Shown one piece after another: positions 55,121 through 64,000 of a stretch of 64,000 nucleotides of DNA (the first letter of the stretch is position 1; each line of letters starts with the position of its first letter). The notes under the pieces are model-generated. The model ran no database searches, was not told the DNA's origin, and was given only the letters and a program-made list of their open reading frames with translations. Both the position numbers and the translations under genes were made by a program. The stretch is from Skeletonema tropicum (Eukaryota; Bacillariophyta; Thalassiosirophyceae; Thalassiosirales; Thalassiosiraceae): contig CM074130.1 of the NCBI GenBank assembly GCA_037178625.1, positions 1,364,001 through 1,428,000 on the forward strand, written 5' to 3'.

Positions 55121-57440
55121 CAGGTCTTCTACAGTCTTTGTATCAAACGTGTCAATACGCGCATGACCTGCTTCTAGAGGCCCATTATACTACTTAGCAG
55201 CAATAGGTACGAAGATTCTCAGCACTGCGCAGACGGATTGCAATGGTAGAAGCGACGCTACGGCTTCGTTTACAGCCTCAAAGCTGATCTGAGAGGTCCA
55301 ATTTGAGCTAACCATCAGCACATATTCAACCAAATCGTATCAATCGACGACAAAACACGCATAAGCAGCATCAAGAGGCCCATTATACTTGGAGACAATA
55401 GGTATGAAGCTTCTCAGCTACAGTCTCGTAGCTGATCTTGAGAGGTCCAGTGTGGGCTGGCCAGCAGCACCACATCCTACCAAATCGTACCTACCGTTGC
55501 CATTACGTGCATGAGCCGCTTCTAGTGGCCCATTATAGTCGGCGGTGATAGTAAGAAGCATATTAGCACTGCTCGGACGTTTGGCGTGCGTAGAAGCGAT
55601 GCTACAGTCTCGTAGCTGATCTGAGAGGTCCAGTGTGGGCTGGCCAGCAGCACCACATCCTACCAAATCGTACCTATCGTCGTCATTACGTGCATGAGCC
55701 GCTTCTAGTGGCCCATTATAGTCGGCTGTGATAGAATGCAAGCACATTAGCACTGCTCGGACGTTTGGCGTGCGTAGAAGCGATGCTACAGTCTCGTAGC
55801 TGATCTGAGAGGTCCAGTGTGGGCTGGCCAGCAGCACCACATCCTACCAAATCGTACCTACCGTCGTCATTACGCGCATGAGCCGCTTCTAGTGTCCCAT
55901 TATAGTCGGCAGTAATAGTACGCAAGCATATTAGCACTGCTCGGACGTTTGGCGTACTTTGAAGCGATGCTACAGTTTTGGTAGCTGATCTGAGAGGTCC
56001 AGTGTGGGCTGGCCAGCAGCATCACATCCTACCAAATCGTACCTATCGTCGTCATTACGTGCATGAGCCGCTTCTAGTGGCCCATTATAGTCGGCGGTGA
56101 TAGTAAGCAAGCAAATTAGCACTGCTCCTACGTTTGGCGTGCGTAGAAGCGATGCTACAGTCTCGTAGCTGATCTGAGAGGTCCAGTGTGGGCTGGCCAG
56201 CAGCACCACATCCTACCAAATCGTACCTACCGTTGCCATTACGCGCATGAGCCGCTTATAGTGGCCCATTATAGTCGGCGGTGATAGTAAGCAAGCATAT
56301 TAGCACTGCAAGGACGTTTGGCGTGCGTAGAAGCGATTCTACAGTCTTGGTAGCTGATGTGAGAGGTCCAGTGTGGGCTGGCCAGCAGCACCACATCCTA
56401 CCAAATCATACCTACCGTTGACATTACGCGCATAAGCCGCTTCTAGTGTCCCATTATAGTCGGCTGTGATAGTAATGCAAGCACTATTAGCACTGCTCGT
56501 ACGTTTGGCGTGCGTAGAAGCGATGCTACAGTTTTGGTTGCTGATCTGAGAGGTCCAGTGTGGGCTGGCCAGCAGCACCACATCCTACCAAATCGTACCT
56601 ACCGTCGTCATTACGCGCATGAGCCGCTTATAGTGGCCCATTATAGTCGGCGGTGATAGTAAGCAAGCATATTAGCACTGCAAGGACGTTTGGCGTACTT
56701 TGAAGCGATGCTACAGTCTCGTAGCTGATCTGAGAGGTCCAGTGTGGGCTGGCCAGCAGCACCACATCCTACCAAATCGTACCTATCGTCGTCATTACGT
56801 GCATGAGCCGCTTCTAGTGGCCCATTATAGTCGGCGGTGATAGTAAGCAAGCATATTATCACTGCTCGGACGTTTGGCGTACGTAGAAGCGATGCTACAG
56901 TCTCTTTGCATATCTGAGAGGTCCAGTGTGGGCTGGCCAGCAGCACCACATCCTACCAAATCGTACCTATCGTCGTCACTACGTGCATGAGCCGCTTCTA
57001 GTGGCCCATTATAGTCGGCTGTGATAGTAAGCAAGCATATTAGCACTGCTCGGACGTTTAGCGTGCGTAGAAGCGATGCTACAGTCTCGTAGCTGATCTG
57101 AGAGGTCCAGTGTGGGCTGGCCAGCAGCACCACATCCTACCAAATCGTACCTACCGTCGTCATTACGCGCATGAGCCGCTTCTAGTGGCCCATTATAGTC
57201 GGCTGTGATAGTAAGCAAGTATATTAGCACTGCAAGGACGTTTGGCGTGCGTAGAAGCGATGCTACAGTCTCGTAGCTGATGTGAGAGGTTCAGTGTGGG
57301 CTGGCCAGCAGCACCACATCCTACCAAATCGTACCTTTCGTCGTCAATACGTGCATGAGCCGCTTCTAGAGACCCATTATAGTTGGCGGTGATAGTAAGC
57401 AAGCATATTAGCACTGCTCGGACGTTTAGCGTTCGTAGCA
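55121..57440 (-). repeat. Satellite array 2, 11 monomers plus decayed edge copies
   Basis: The complement of the array 1 monomer, identified by ggtccagtgtgggctggcc with about 184-base spacing from about 55447 to 57290. The left edge (55121-55430) contains degenerate monomers (gaggtccaatttgagctaacc) and the right edge ends inside a monomer at about 57440, after which the sequence is unrelated. Orientation is opposite to array 1. Monomers differ by point changes and small indels (cgttgcc, cgtcgtc). Frames of 70-140 codons inside it, mostly reading from conserved tggtgctgctggcc, are by-products of the repeat. Confidence 0.96.
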
Positions 57441-58504
57441 TTTAAATTCTGATAGCACTAGCTTACTCATTCATTACGTCTTATACTCTAGAGAGATTAT
57501 ATACATCACTTGTTATCCATGGTACTTGTTGATGGCTTGTTCGTGGCGGCTGTTCCACCCACGTATAGACTGACACCTCATCTACCAGTATTCTACCTGT
57601 ATCCTACTTTGAATGTCCCCGCCAGCATGCACTTCTTGTGACTTGCATGCGAGGATGGAGGCTCGTCCTAATAGGAATGAGTCCCCGACAACTTACCAAT
57701 TTGGATTCATACAGAAATGACAACAAATCCTGGTATTTTATTCGCCAGCTCGTCTGCAGTGTTTGCCACCGTATCATCTTCTATCATTCTCAGAAATAGA
57801 AATGATGTTTGATCGTTGCTGTAGCTGTAGATAGCTGTCCTGGCATAATGAGTATCGAACACTCTTAGCCTAACTTCTTCGTTCCGCACCAGGAACTCTA
57901 TGTCTCATGCTCCCGCTCTTACTTACTCCTGTTTCCTTCTCTCCCTTGGTGTCACTACCTATGATGCGATTTATTCGTGCTGCTAAACACTCACTTGTAT
58001 CTTACCTTCTCAAGCGTTCTAATGTATGAATCGAATTCATGTCGTATTCCAAGGATATGCTTTGATCTTGCTTGGCCTAAATGGCTGTTTGGCCATGAAT
58101 GTTGCCCTCCAGCTATAGCTCCAATATCATTCGTGTGTGCGACTATTGTTAGGGCGCGCAAGAGTCCCCGTTTTTCTCGTACTATTGTTAGGGTGCGCGA
58201 GTGTCCCCGTTCTTCTCGTGTAGTATACTTCTAGTCGTCTCTTCGCTTGACACACTCAGCTTGTCTTCCTATAGCAATCTTCATTGACTTCTTGCTCTTA
58301 TTTACCATGATAAAGGCTGATAATATGCAGTCTCCTCCGCTCGTTTGTGTGTGTGAGTAATGCCCTATCGGCTCGTTTTGCTTCGCTTCCAGATCTCTGT
58401 CGAATAACTCGCTGTGCCGCACGTGTTGCGTGCCATCACAGTATTGCATCGATACTCGGTTTTTTCTCTTTTAAAAATTAAATTTGCGAGTACAAGTAGC
58501 AGAT
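57441..58504. other. Spacer with a 39-bp tandem duplication
   Basis: About 1.06 kb of pyrimidine-rich sequence without a supportable gene. Two tandem 39-bp units (actattgttagggcgcgca...tctcgt) lie at 58142-58180 and 58181-58219. A 60-codon frame at 57707-57889 (minus) has no recognised features. Confidence 0.45.
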
Positions 58505-58577
58505 GACTGGCTAGCTCAGTTGGTAGAGCATCAGATTCCAAATCTGAGGGTCGTGGGTTCAAGTCCTCCGTCGGTCA
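58505..58577 (+). tRNA. tRNA-Trp (CCA anticodon)
   Basis: A complete 73-nt cloverleaf: acceptor stem gactggc with gtcggtc (two G-U type pairs), D arm gctc-agttggta-gagc, anticodon arm tcaga-ttccaaa-tctga with CCA at the Trp anticodon position, variable ggggtc-type region, and T arm gtggg-ttcaagt-cctcc with one mismatch. The A and B box promoters (tagctcagttgg and gggttcaagtcc) are intact. No intron. The discriminator is A. It sits alone between satellite arrays 2 and 3, 90 bases left of a transposon. Confidence 0.93.
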
Positions 58578-58666
58578 CTTTTTGCCGATTTTATGCTACA
58601 GCGCTGATGCAAGAGCGAATGTTTTGTGTTACAATACCTACCTATGATACAATATTATGTTCAACT

Positions 58667-59658
58667 AGAGTGTCCACACACGGCAAATTTGTAGGAAATT
58701 TTGTACAATTTGTAAGCATGGCTTACAAATTTGCAAAATCTCAAATTACAAATTTGTAGGATTTTGTAACAATATTGTAGAAAAACCTACAAATTTGGAT
58801 TCATACCAATTCCTTCGTATGTATCCATTGCCCCCTAAAATGCGCCCTAAATTTGACACGTCACTGAGCAGCTGTCTCCAAGATCCAAGACCATCTTCAG
58901 CGTCTTTCTGGACACGATGATCACTCCGATCGCTCCGTCCATAAAATTGATGCGCTCATAAATAATGGCAAGTCCATTTTATCACCAAGCTGTTCTCCTC
59001 ATGTCTTCGACCAATCCCTCTGCTCCAAATAATCACCCTGCTGGTGGTAGCTTTCCATCCCTCGTCTCTCCTTCTGGCGTTGGGAGGCCGCATCGCTCCT
59101 CTGGTGCTGCAGCTGCTGCTCCTCTCAACAACCTTCACCTCAATGTTGCAGCGGCAGCCGATACCGCCGAGCGAATAGGGCGGCAATAATAATAAGGAGT
59201 TGAGTAGAAAACTCTATCATATTGGCAGCAACGCGATAATGCATAGCTTGCTCCATCCTCTCAATTGGTGACAGAGAGCTAGAATCTCGATACTCCCAAG
59301 ATACCTCGCGGCGTGCGCGGCGCTCACCGAATTGAAGTATCTCCTCCTCGTCTTCGTCGTCGGCATCTTGACGACGTCGCCTATGTCCTGACATGGTTCA
59401 CGTAGTAGTATATGACGTATCTTTGTATCGATGAGGTGTACTACTTCTTGTGGCCGATGTTTCGATGAGGAGATGATGTGTGATGGTATTCGACTATTTC
59501 CTAGGAATTCGTTGAGCCCCCAAAAATCTGAGAGTGACTAACTGCAAATTTGGAAAGCTGTGTGGACACACAAAACTCGTCAAATTTGCAACTACAAATG
59601 TATTACAAATTATTACTCCTACAAATTTGTTACAAATTTAGCTTTGTGTGGACACTCT
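58667..59658. mobile_element. TIR element, 992 bp, 3-bp target duplication
   Basis: Terminal inverted repeats agagtgtccacaca (left, 58667) and tgtgtggacactct (right, ending 59658) are flanked by the direct duplication act (58664-58666 and 59659-59661). Inside each end lies an AT-rich block with repeated acaaatttgta, a palindromic subterminal motif likely bound by the transposase. A 3-bp duplication fits the PIF/Harbinger superfamily, though the usual TWA target is not seen. Between the ends are a plus frame (58965-59189) and a minus frame (59140-59394), neither with a transposase domain. It looks like an internally deleted, non-autonomous copy. Confidence 0.82.
59140..59394 (-). CDS. Small ORF within the 992-bp element
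   Basis: 84 codons starting MSGHRRRRQDADDEDEEE, with a basic then acidic N-terminus and a hydrophobic helix near the end (FSTQLLIIIAALFARRY). Its basic/acidic start resembles the beginning of DNA-binding proteins encoded by TIR elements, and the ATG is well inside the element. It may be the 5' remnant of the ancestral gene or chance. Confidence 0.3.
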   Translation of the reverse strand: MSGHRRRRQDADDEDEEEILQFGERRARREVSWEYRDSSSLSPIERMEQAMHYRVAANMIEFSTQLLIIIAALFARRYRLPLQH

Positions 59659-59661
59659 ACT

Positions 59662-62600
59662 CGAGTCCTCAAGTCTAAGCTGAATTGGGAATTCGCTCCT
59701 CAAGTGTGCTTCGAGCCTTTGAGACTGAGGTGATCACGTGGATCAAGGTGTTTCTACTTATTATCATTAGCCAACACATCCACCTATCTTGGGTTTCTTA
59801 TTTGGTGGTCCACTCGCTCGGTGACGAGGTGATTTGGCACGACTTCGTCTTAGATACTTGTTCTTTTTTCGATTAATCCTCTTTCTTACTTCTATGGAAC
59901 TACTTCTTCGATGAATCCTCCTTCTTACTTCTATGGATTAATAGTCCAAGCTCTCTCAATGCTTTTGCTCTCTCGTTTGCTTTTGGATGTCTTGGGTGTC
60001 GCAACTGAAGCTGTCGCAACTTCCAATCCCTTACCATACTTATCGTTTTGTCATCGGTTCCAGCGCTACATGGTCCGCCTATGCCAGCTCCCCAACCGTG
60101 AGGGTAGGTGTCTGACTGCTGGGTCTCCAACTGTAGTGGCTGTTTGGGCTTGCTTAAAAGTGAACTTGCGTCCCCGTAAATAGTATGTTCCTTTTCTCCA
60201 GCGTGATGGATTGATTTGATGTCACTTGCGTATTGGGAATCAATCTTGTCATAAGTTCATTCTCCAGCTGTGTCTGCTTCACAAGTGTATTCTCATGATC
60301 GACATGTCGTACATCAGACGCTGCCCTGTCGGTATCGTTGTCATATTATGCTCTCCTTTTAACCCTGTGTTATAGCCATTATCTTTGGCTGTGCCACAGC
60401 ATCAACTGACGTGCATAAGTCACTTTCTTCTTCTACTGACTTGCGTGTAAGAAGTACGATTGCATGCCGACTCGCTTGTTACGCACATGTCTTCTTGAGG
60501 TACTCATGTCTTGTTGTTGTTGTGCCTCCGAATCCATTTTCAATATATCTCTCTATTCATGTAATAATGATATTCGCCTGTCTGCTGTCTGCACGACGTG
60601 GCTTGTAAGCTCCACTTGAAGCATTCGCTCGACTATTGGTATTGCTTACATCATATTAATGCACTTTCCTTTCTTGCGCCGCTGCCGCATACTATTCTCT
60701 CATGTGTGTACTTGTGTCCACCTTCACGCCATTCGAACGTGATACTGATTACTGACAGTTTGCTATCTTCAATGCTCGTATCGGCGTCACTCAGGTTCAT
60801 CTCTTGGTCAGTGATGGCCGTATTTCAGGTAGACTTTCGAACAATTCTCTCTGGAATAGATCTCTTTTGCTCATTATTCGAACGCTTGCTTGCGTGGAAG
60901 TGGCGCTCTTTCATCGTGATATATCTCTTGAGATGCTATGCTCGCGTAGAGTAGTGAACTCATCAAGATTCTCGCCTCTATCACGTCTCGCTACTGACTT
61001 GGCAGTCTCTCTAGTGATGGGCTTGTTTCCCCTCGTCGGTCTGTGCAAGTTTGAAATATGTACCTTGCGTTCTTTTGGACTGACTGAGTGTAGACATTGT
61101 CGTTCTTCAGAAATAGATCCTGTCGTGTGTGATGCTTATGCTCTGCTTGAAATGCAATACATAGGTGGAATCTCATGCTCTGCTTATCTTTTTCCAGTCT
61201 TTGGCTCGCTCAAGACCTACCATTCAAGTAAGTATGTCTGTATTGCGGTATTTGCGATTCAAAGCTTTATTCATCTGTTGCTTAGGTGTTCATTGTACTT
61301 TGGAACGCAGTCTTTGCATATTCTTAGGCTCGTGATATTGGATAGTGCAACCGTGTGCATGTTACTCTTGACTTCTTCACATTATGTGTGCCATGGCTGT
61401 CCGATTCTTCTCCAGGTCAGTATTAATGCATCTTGTGCTTGTACCGACAATGCGCCTCTGGACGTTCTTGTTCATTAAGAGTACTCTTTGCCTTTGTCTC
61501 TCGTGGAGAACATAATTTGCTCTATGAATATCTGGACTCTTGGTGTGATAAGAACACATTGCATAGCTCGCATAAGTTATGTATCTTGCTCTTTCTCTTG
61601 CTTTGGATAGGGGTCAGCGTGGATTCGACTGCTACCTTCAACTCAACGTTGTTGGTTGCATTAATCAATTTATGACTTGGATTTGACTTGGTGGCTATTT
61701 TCTCCCCTGCAACTGACAATGTTGCGATGTTGATTGACGTGGGCAGTGTTTATGCCCAATATCTCTTCAATAAATCAAGCGTGGTATGGAGGATAATGTG
61801 ACGAATCATCGTGAAGTTTTGGATTCACGCACAGTTGACTTCTTTTCTTTTGATGTTTGTCTGTGATTAAAAGTAAGGTAAAGGAAAGATATAATCATTC
61901 CGGGCCGTTCGGCTTGTAAGTGCTCTCGTTTAACAAAAGCTGGCAGGTCGGCGACCTCGCCACTTCTCATTGATGGAATGTCAGGAATGCTCAGAACTAT
62001 TATACTTGAGTGCTCTACTTGATTACACCGCCTTGGCAATTGTTGCTAGGCTGCATTTGACCTATTAAACTTTGAATGCTCTACTTGATAATTGATTGTA
62101 CCGCCTTGGCACTTGTCGCTAGGCTGCATTTATTCTGCTCATCTCAGTACTGCTTTCATTTGCTTGCTGCTATCTGCAATCCGTTAGGATAGCCTCTTTT
62201 CTCTATGGAGATGTTCTTGGTAAAGATAACGTGGTGTGTAATACCTACGTCCCATCTGCTCCTTCTTACTCATGCTCGACACCCCTTTCAGGAAGATATG
62301 GCCTGTACGGTTACTCATGTGGCTTACTCTCATTTCTTATTGCCCTTAGGCAGAGATTTTGACTCTTTGTTCCTCGCTTCTTAAGTATCCGTACAAAGGC
62401 AGATGTTTGGTGATATCTCTTCTTCTTATCCGCAGTAGACAAATGTAGCTGAATAGCTGAATTACTCTTTACTTGTACATCTAATTTCATTACTGTTCTC
62501 TACTCCTTATACCCGTCCGGAGACAGATGTGGCTGTTGCAACTTTCGCTGCTGCTCTTCACTCTTTGCCAGCCCAGAAACAGGCGCTGCAACCTGCAACC

Positions 62601-62755
62601 GAGGTTACTGCATTTATTTGACTCTCATCATCCGTCTCGAGACAGATAATGCAACCGAAATGGCTGCTCTTATTTGCTCTGACTATCCGTACGGAAACAG
62701 ATGTTACAACCGCAGATGCTGCGGTTAAACCTCACATTTATTTGACTCTCATCAG
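59662..62755. other. Gene-poor spacer between transposon and satellite array 3
   Basis: About 3.1 kb, T- and C-rich on this strand. The longest frame is 224 codons (60804-61478) but it is Ser/Leu/Cys-rich, overlaps rival frames and has no domain features. Small tandem duplications occur: a unit with cttacttctatgga at about 59870-59936 and a unit with gctaggctgcattt at about 62009-62132. From about 62387 to 62745 a degenerate repeat built on atccgtac...acagatgt recurs. The sequence looks like decayed repeats rather than coding DNA. Confidence 0.5.
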
Positions 62756-64000
62756 TCTCGTAGCTGATCTGAGAGGTCCAGTGTGGGCTGGCCAGCAGCA
62801 CCACATCCTACCAAATCGTACCTATCTTCGTCAATACGTGCATGAGCCGCTTCTAGTGGCCCATTATAGTCGGCGGTGATAGTAAGCAAGCAAATTAGCA
62901 CTGCTCGGACGTTTAGCGTGCGTAGAAGCGATGCTACAGTCTCGTAGCTGATCTGAGAGGTCCAGTGTGGGCTGGCCAGCAGCACCACATCCTACCAAAT
63001 CGTACCTATCGTCGTCATTACGCGCATGAGGCGCTTCTAGTGACCCATTATAGTCGGCGGTGATAGTAAGCAAGCATATTAGCACTGCTCGGACGTTTGG
63101 CGTGCGTAGAAGCGATGCTTCAGTCTCGTAGCTGATGCGGGAGGTCCAGTGTGGGCTGGCCAGCAGCACCACATCCTACCAAATCGTACCTATCGTCGTC
63201 GTTACACCTCCGAGCCGCTTCTAGTGGCCCATTATAGTCGGCGGTGATAGTAAGCAAGCATATTAGCACTGCTCGGACGTTTGGCGTGCGTAGAAGCGAT
63301 GCTACAGTCTCGTGGCTGATGTGAGAGGTCCAGTGTGGGCTGGCCAGCAGCACCACATCCTACCAAATCGTACCTATCGTCGTCACTACGTGCATGAGCC
63401 GCTTCTAGTGGCCCATTATAGTCGGCGGTGATAGTAAGCAAGCAAATTAGCACTGCTCGGACGTTTAGCGTGCGTAGAAGCGATGCTACAGTCTCGTAGC
63501 TGATGTGAGAGGTCCAGTGTGGGCTGGCCAGCAGCACCACATCCTACCAAATCGTACCTATCGTCGTCATTACGCGCATGAGCCGCTTCTAGTGACCCAT
63601 TATAGTCGGCGGTGATAGTAAGCAAGCATATTAGCACTGCTCGGACGTTTGGCGTGCGTAGAAGCGATGCTTCAGTCTCGTAGCTGATGCGGGAGGTCCA
63701 GTGTGGGCTGGCCAGCAGCACCACATCCTACCAAATCGTACCTATCGTCGTCGTTACACCTCCGAGCCGCTTCTAGTGGCCCATTATAGTCGGCGGTGAT
63801 AGTAAGCAAGCATATTAGCACTGCTCGGACGTTTAGCGTGCGTAGAAGCGATGCTACAGTCTCGTGGCTGATGTGAGAGGTCCAGTGTGGGCTGGCCAGC
63901 AGCACCACATCCTACCAAATCGTACCTATCGTCGTCACTACGTGCATGAGCCGCTTCTAGTGGCCCATTATAGTCGGCGGTGATAGTAAGCAAGCAAATT
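62756..64000 (-). repeat. Satellite array 3, seven monomers, runs off the window
   Basis: The same monomer and orientation as array 2, with ggtccagtgtgggctggcc at about 62776, 62961, 63147, 63330, 63515, 63700 and 63884. Variants recur every third monomer: attacgcgcatgag at about 63017 and 63569, and gttacacctccgag at about 63201 and 63753, each 552 bases apart, with matched changes gatgcgggagg and cgtggctgatg. So the array is built from a 552-bp trimer. The left edge starts abruptly in a monomer next to the degenerate spacer. The right end continues past base 64000. Confidence 0.96.

Noticed and set aside
55400..57442. CRISPR-like array
   Set aside because: Monomers are about 185 bp and contiguous with no unique spacers, and the genome is eukaryotic.
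58484..58759. Protein frame overlapping the tRNA
   Set aside because: It runs through the tRNA-Trp and into the transposon end; the cloverleaf explains the sequence.
60804..61478. 224-codon gene in the spacer
   Set aside because: Pyrimidine-rich composition, Ser/Leu/Cys bias, overlapping rival frames and no domain or start context.

Overview
The window is nuclear DNA of a unicellular stramenopile, most probably a centric diatom. Short GT-AG introns (about 75-160 nt) occur in otherwise compact genes on both strands. There is a bZIP-PAS regulator of the kind described in diatoms, a plastid-type ATP/ADP translocase, a Nudix protein whose N-terminus carries an ASAFAP-like plastid-targeting motif, a cytosolic RPL35 and an IRE1-type sensor. 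Nothing looks bacterial, organellar or viral.

Layout. 1-21.3 kb is a gene-dense arm: a split unknown gene, an SGNH hydrolase, an enoyl-CoA hydratase/HIBYL-CoA hydrolase relative, a Lin0512-family protein, a mitochondrial-type unknown, a Nudix hydrolase, a small membrane protein, a HAD-like protein, the bZIP-PAS factor, a sulfotransferase-like type II membrane protein, a fucosyltransferase-like protein and a membrane protein. 21.75-23.78 kb is a satellite array (about 185-bp monomer, 11 copies). It abuts a truncated copy of a Kelch gene at 23.77-24.31 kb. 25.9-34.7 kb holds a TPT/NST-type transporter, the full Kelch-EGF membrane protein, a long coiled-coil protein and RPL35. 35.4-36.9 kb is a pair of non-autonomous DNA transposons. 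37.3-53.5 kb is a second gene-dense block: unknown, GST, RCL1, HMG-PHD protein, IBA57-like, CRAL-TRIO protein, zinc-module/RGG protein, NTT nucleotide translocase and IRE1. 53.8-54.4 kb is a decayed pogo-like transposon. 55.1-57.4 and 62.75-64.0 kb are further arrays of the same satellite in the opposite orientation. Between them lie a tRNA-Trp(CCA), a 992-bp TIR element and about 3 kb with no supportable gene.

Themes. The genes are ordinary eukaryotic housekeeping and secretory-pathway functions and do not form an operon-like unit; secretion and membrane proteins (fucosyltransferase-like, sulfotransferase-like, Kelch-EGF, IRE1, Sec14-like) are frequent. The most unusual gene is IRE1: after the kinase and KEN RNase domains its uninterrupted C-terminal reading frame continues into a TTP-like CCCH zinc finger. 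The most unusual non-coding structure is the satellite, which shows a dimeric higher-order repeat (369 bp) in one array and a trimeric one (552 bp) in another.

Quality caveat. Many genes are interrupted by single-base frame breaks, most of them one extra base, with family similarity continuing in the shifted frame. A second copy of part of the Kelch gene lacks the extra bases. Residual insertion errors in the assembly are the simplest explanation, so coordinates below span whole genes and give approximate break positions.
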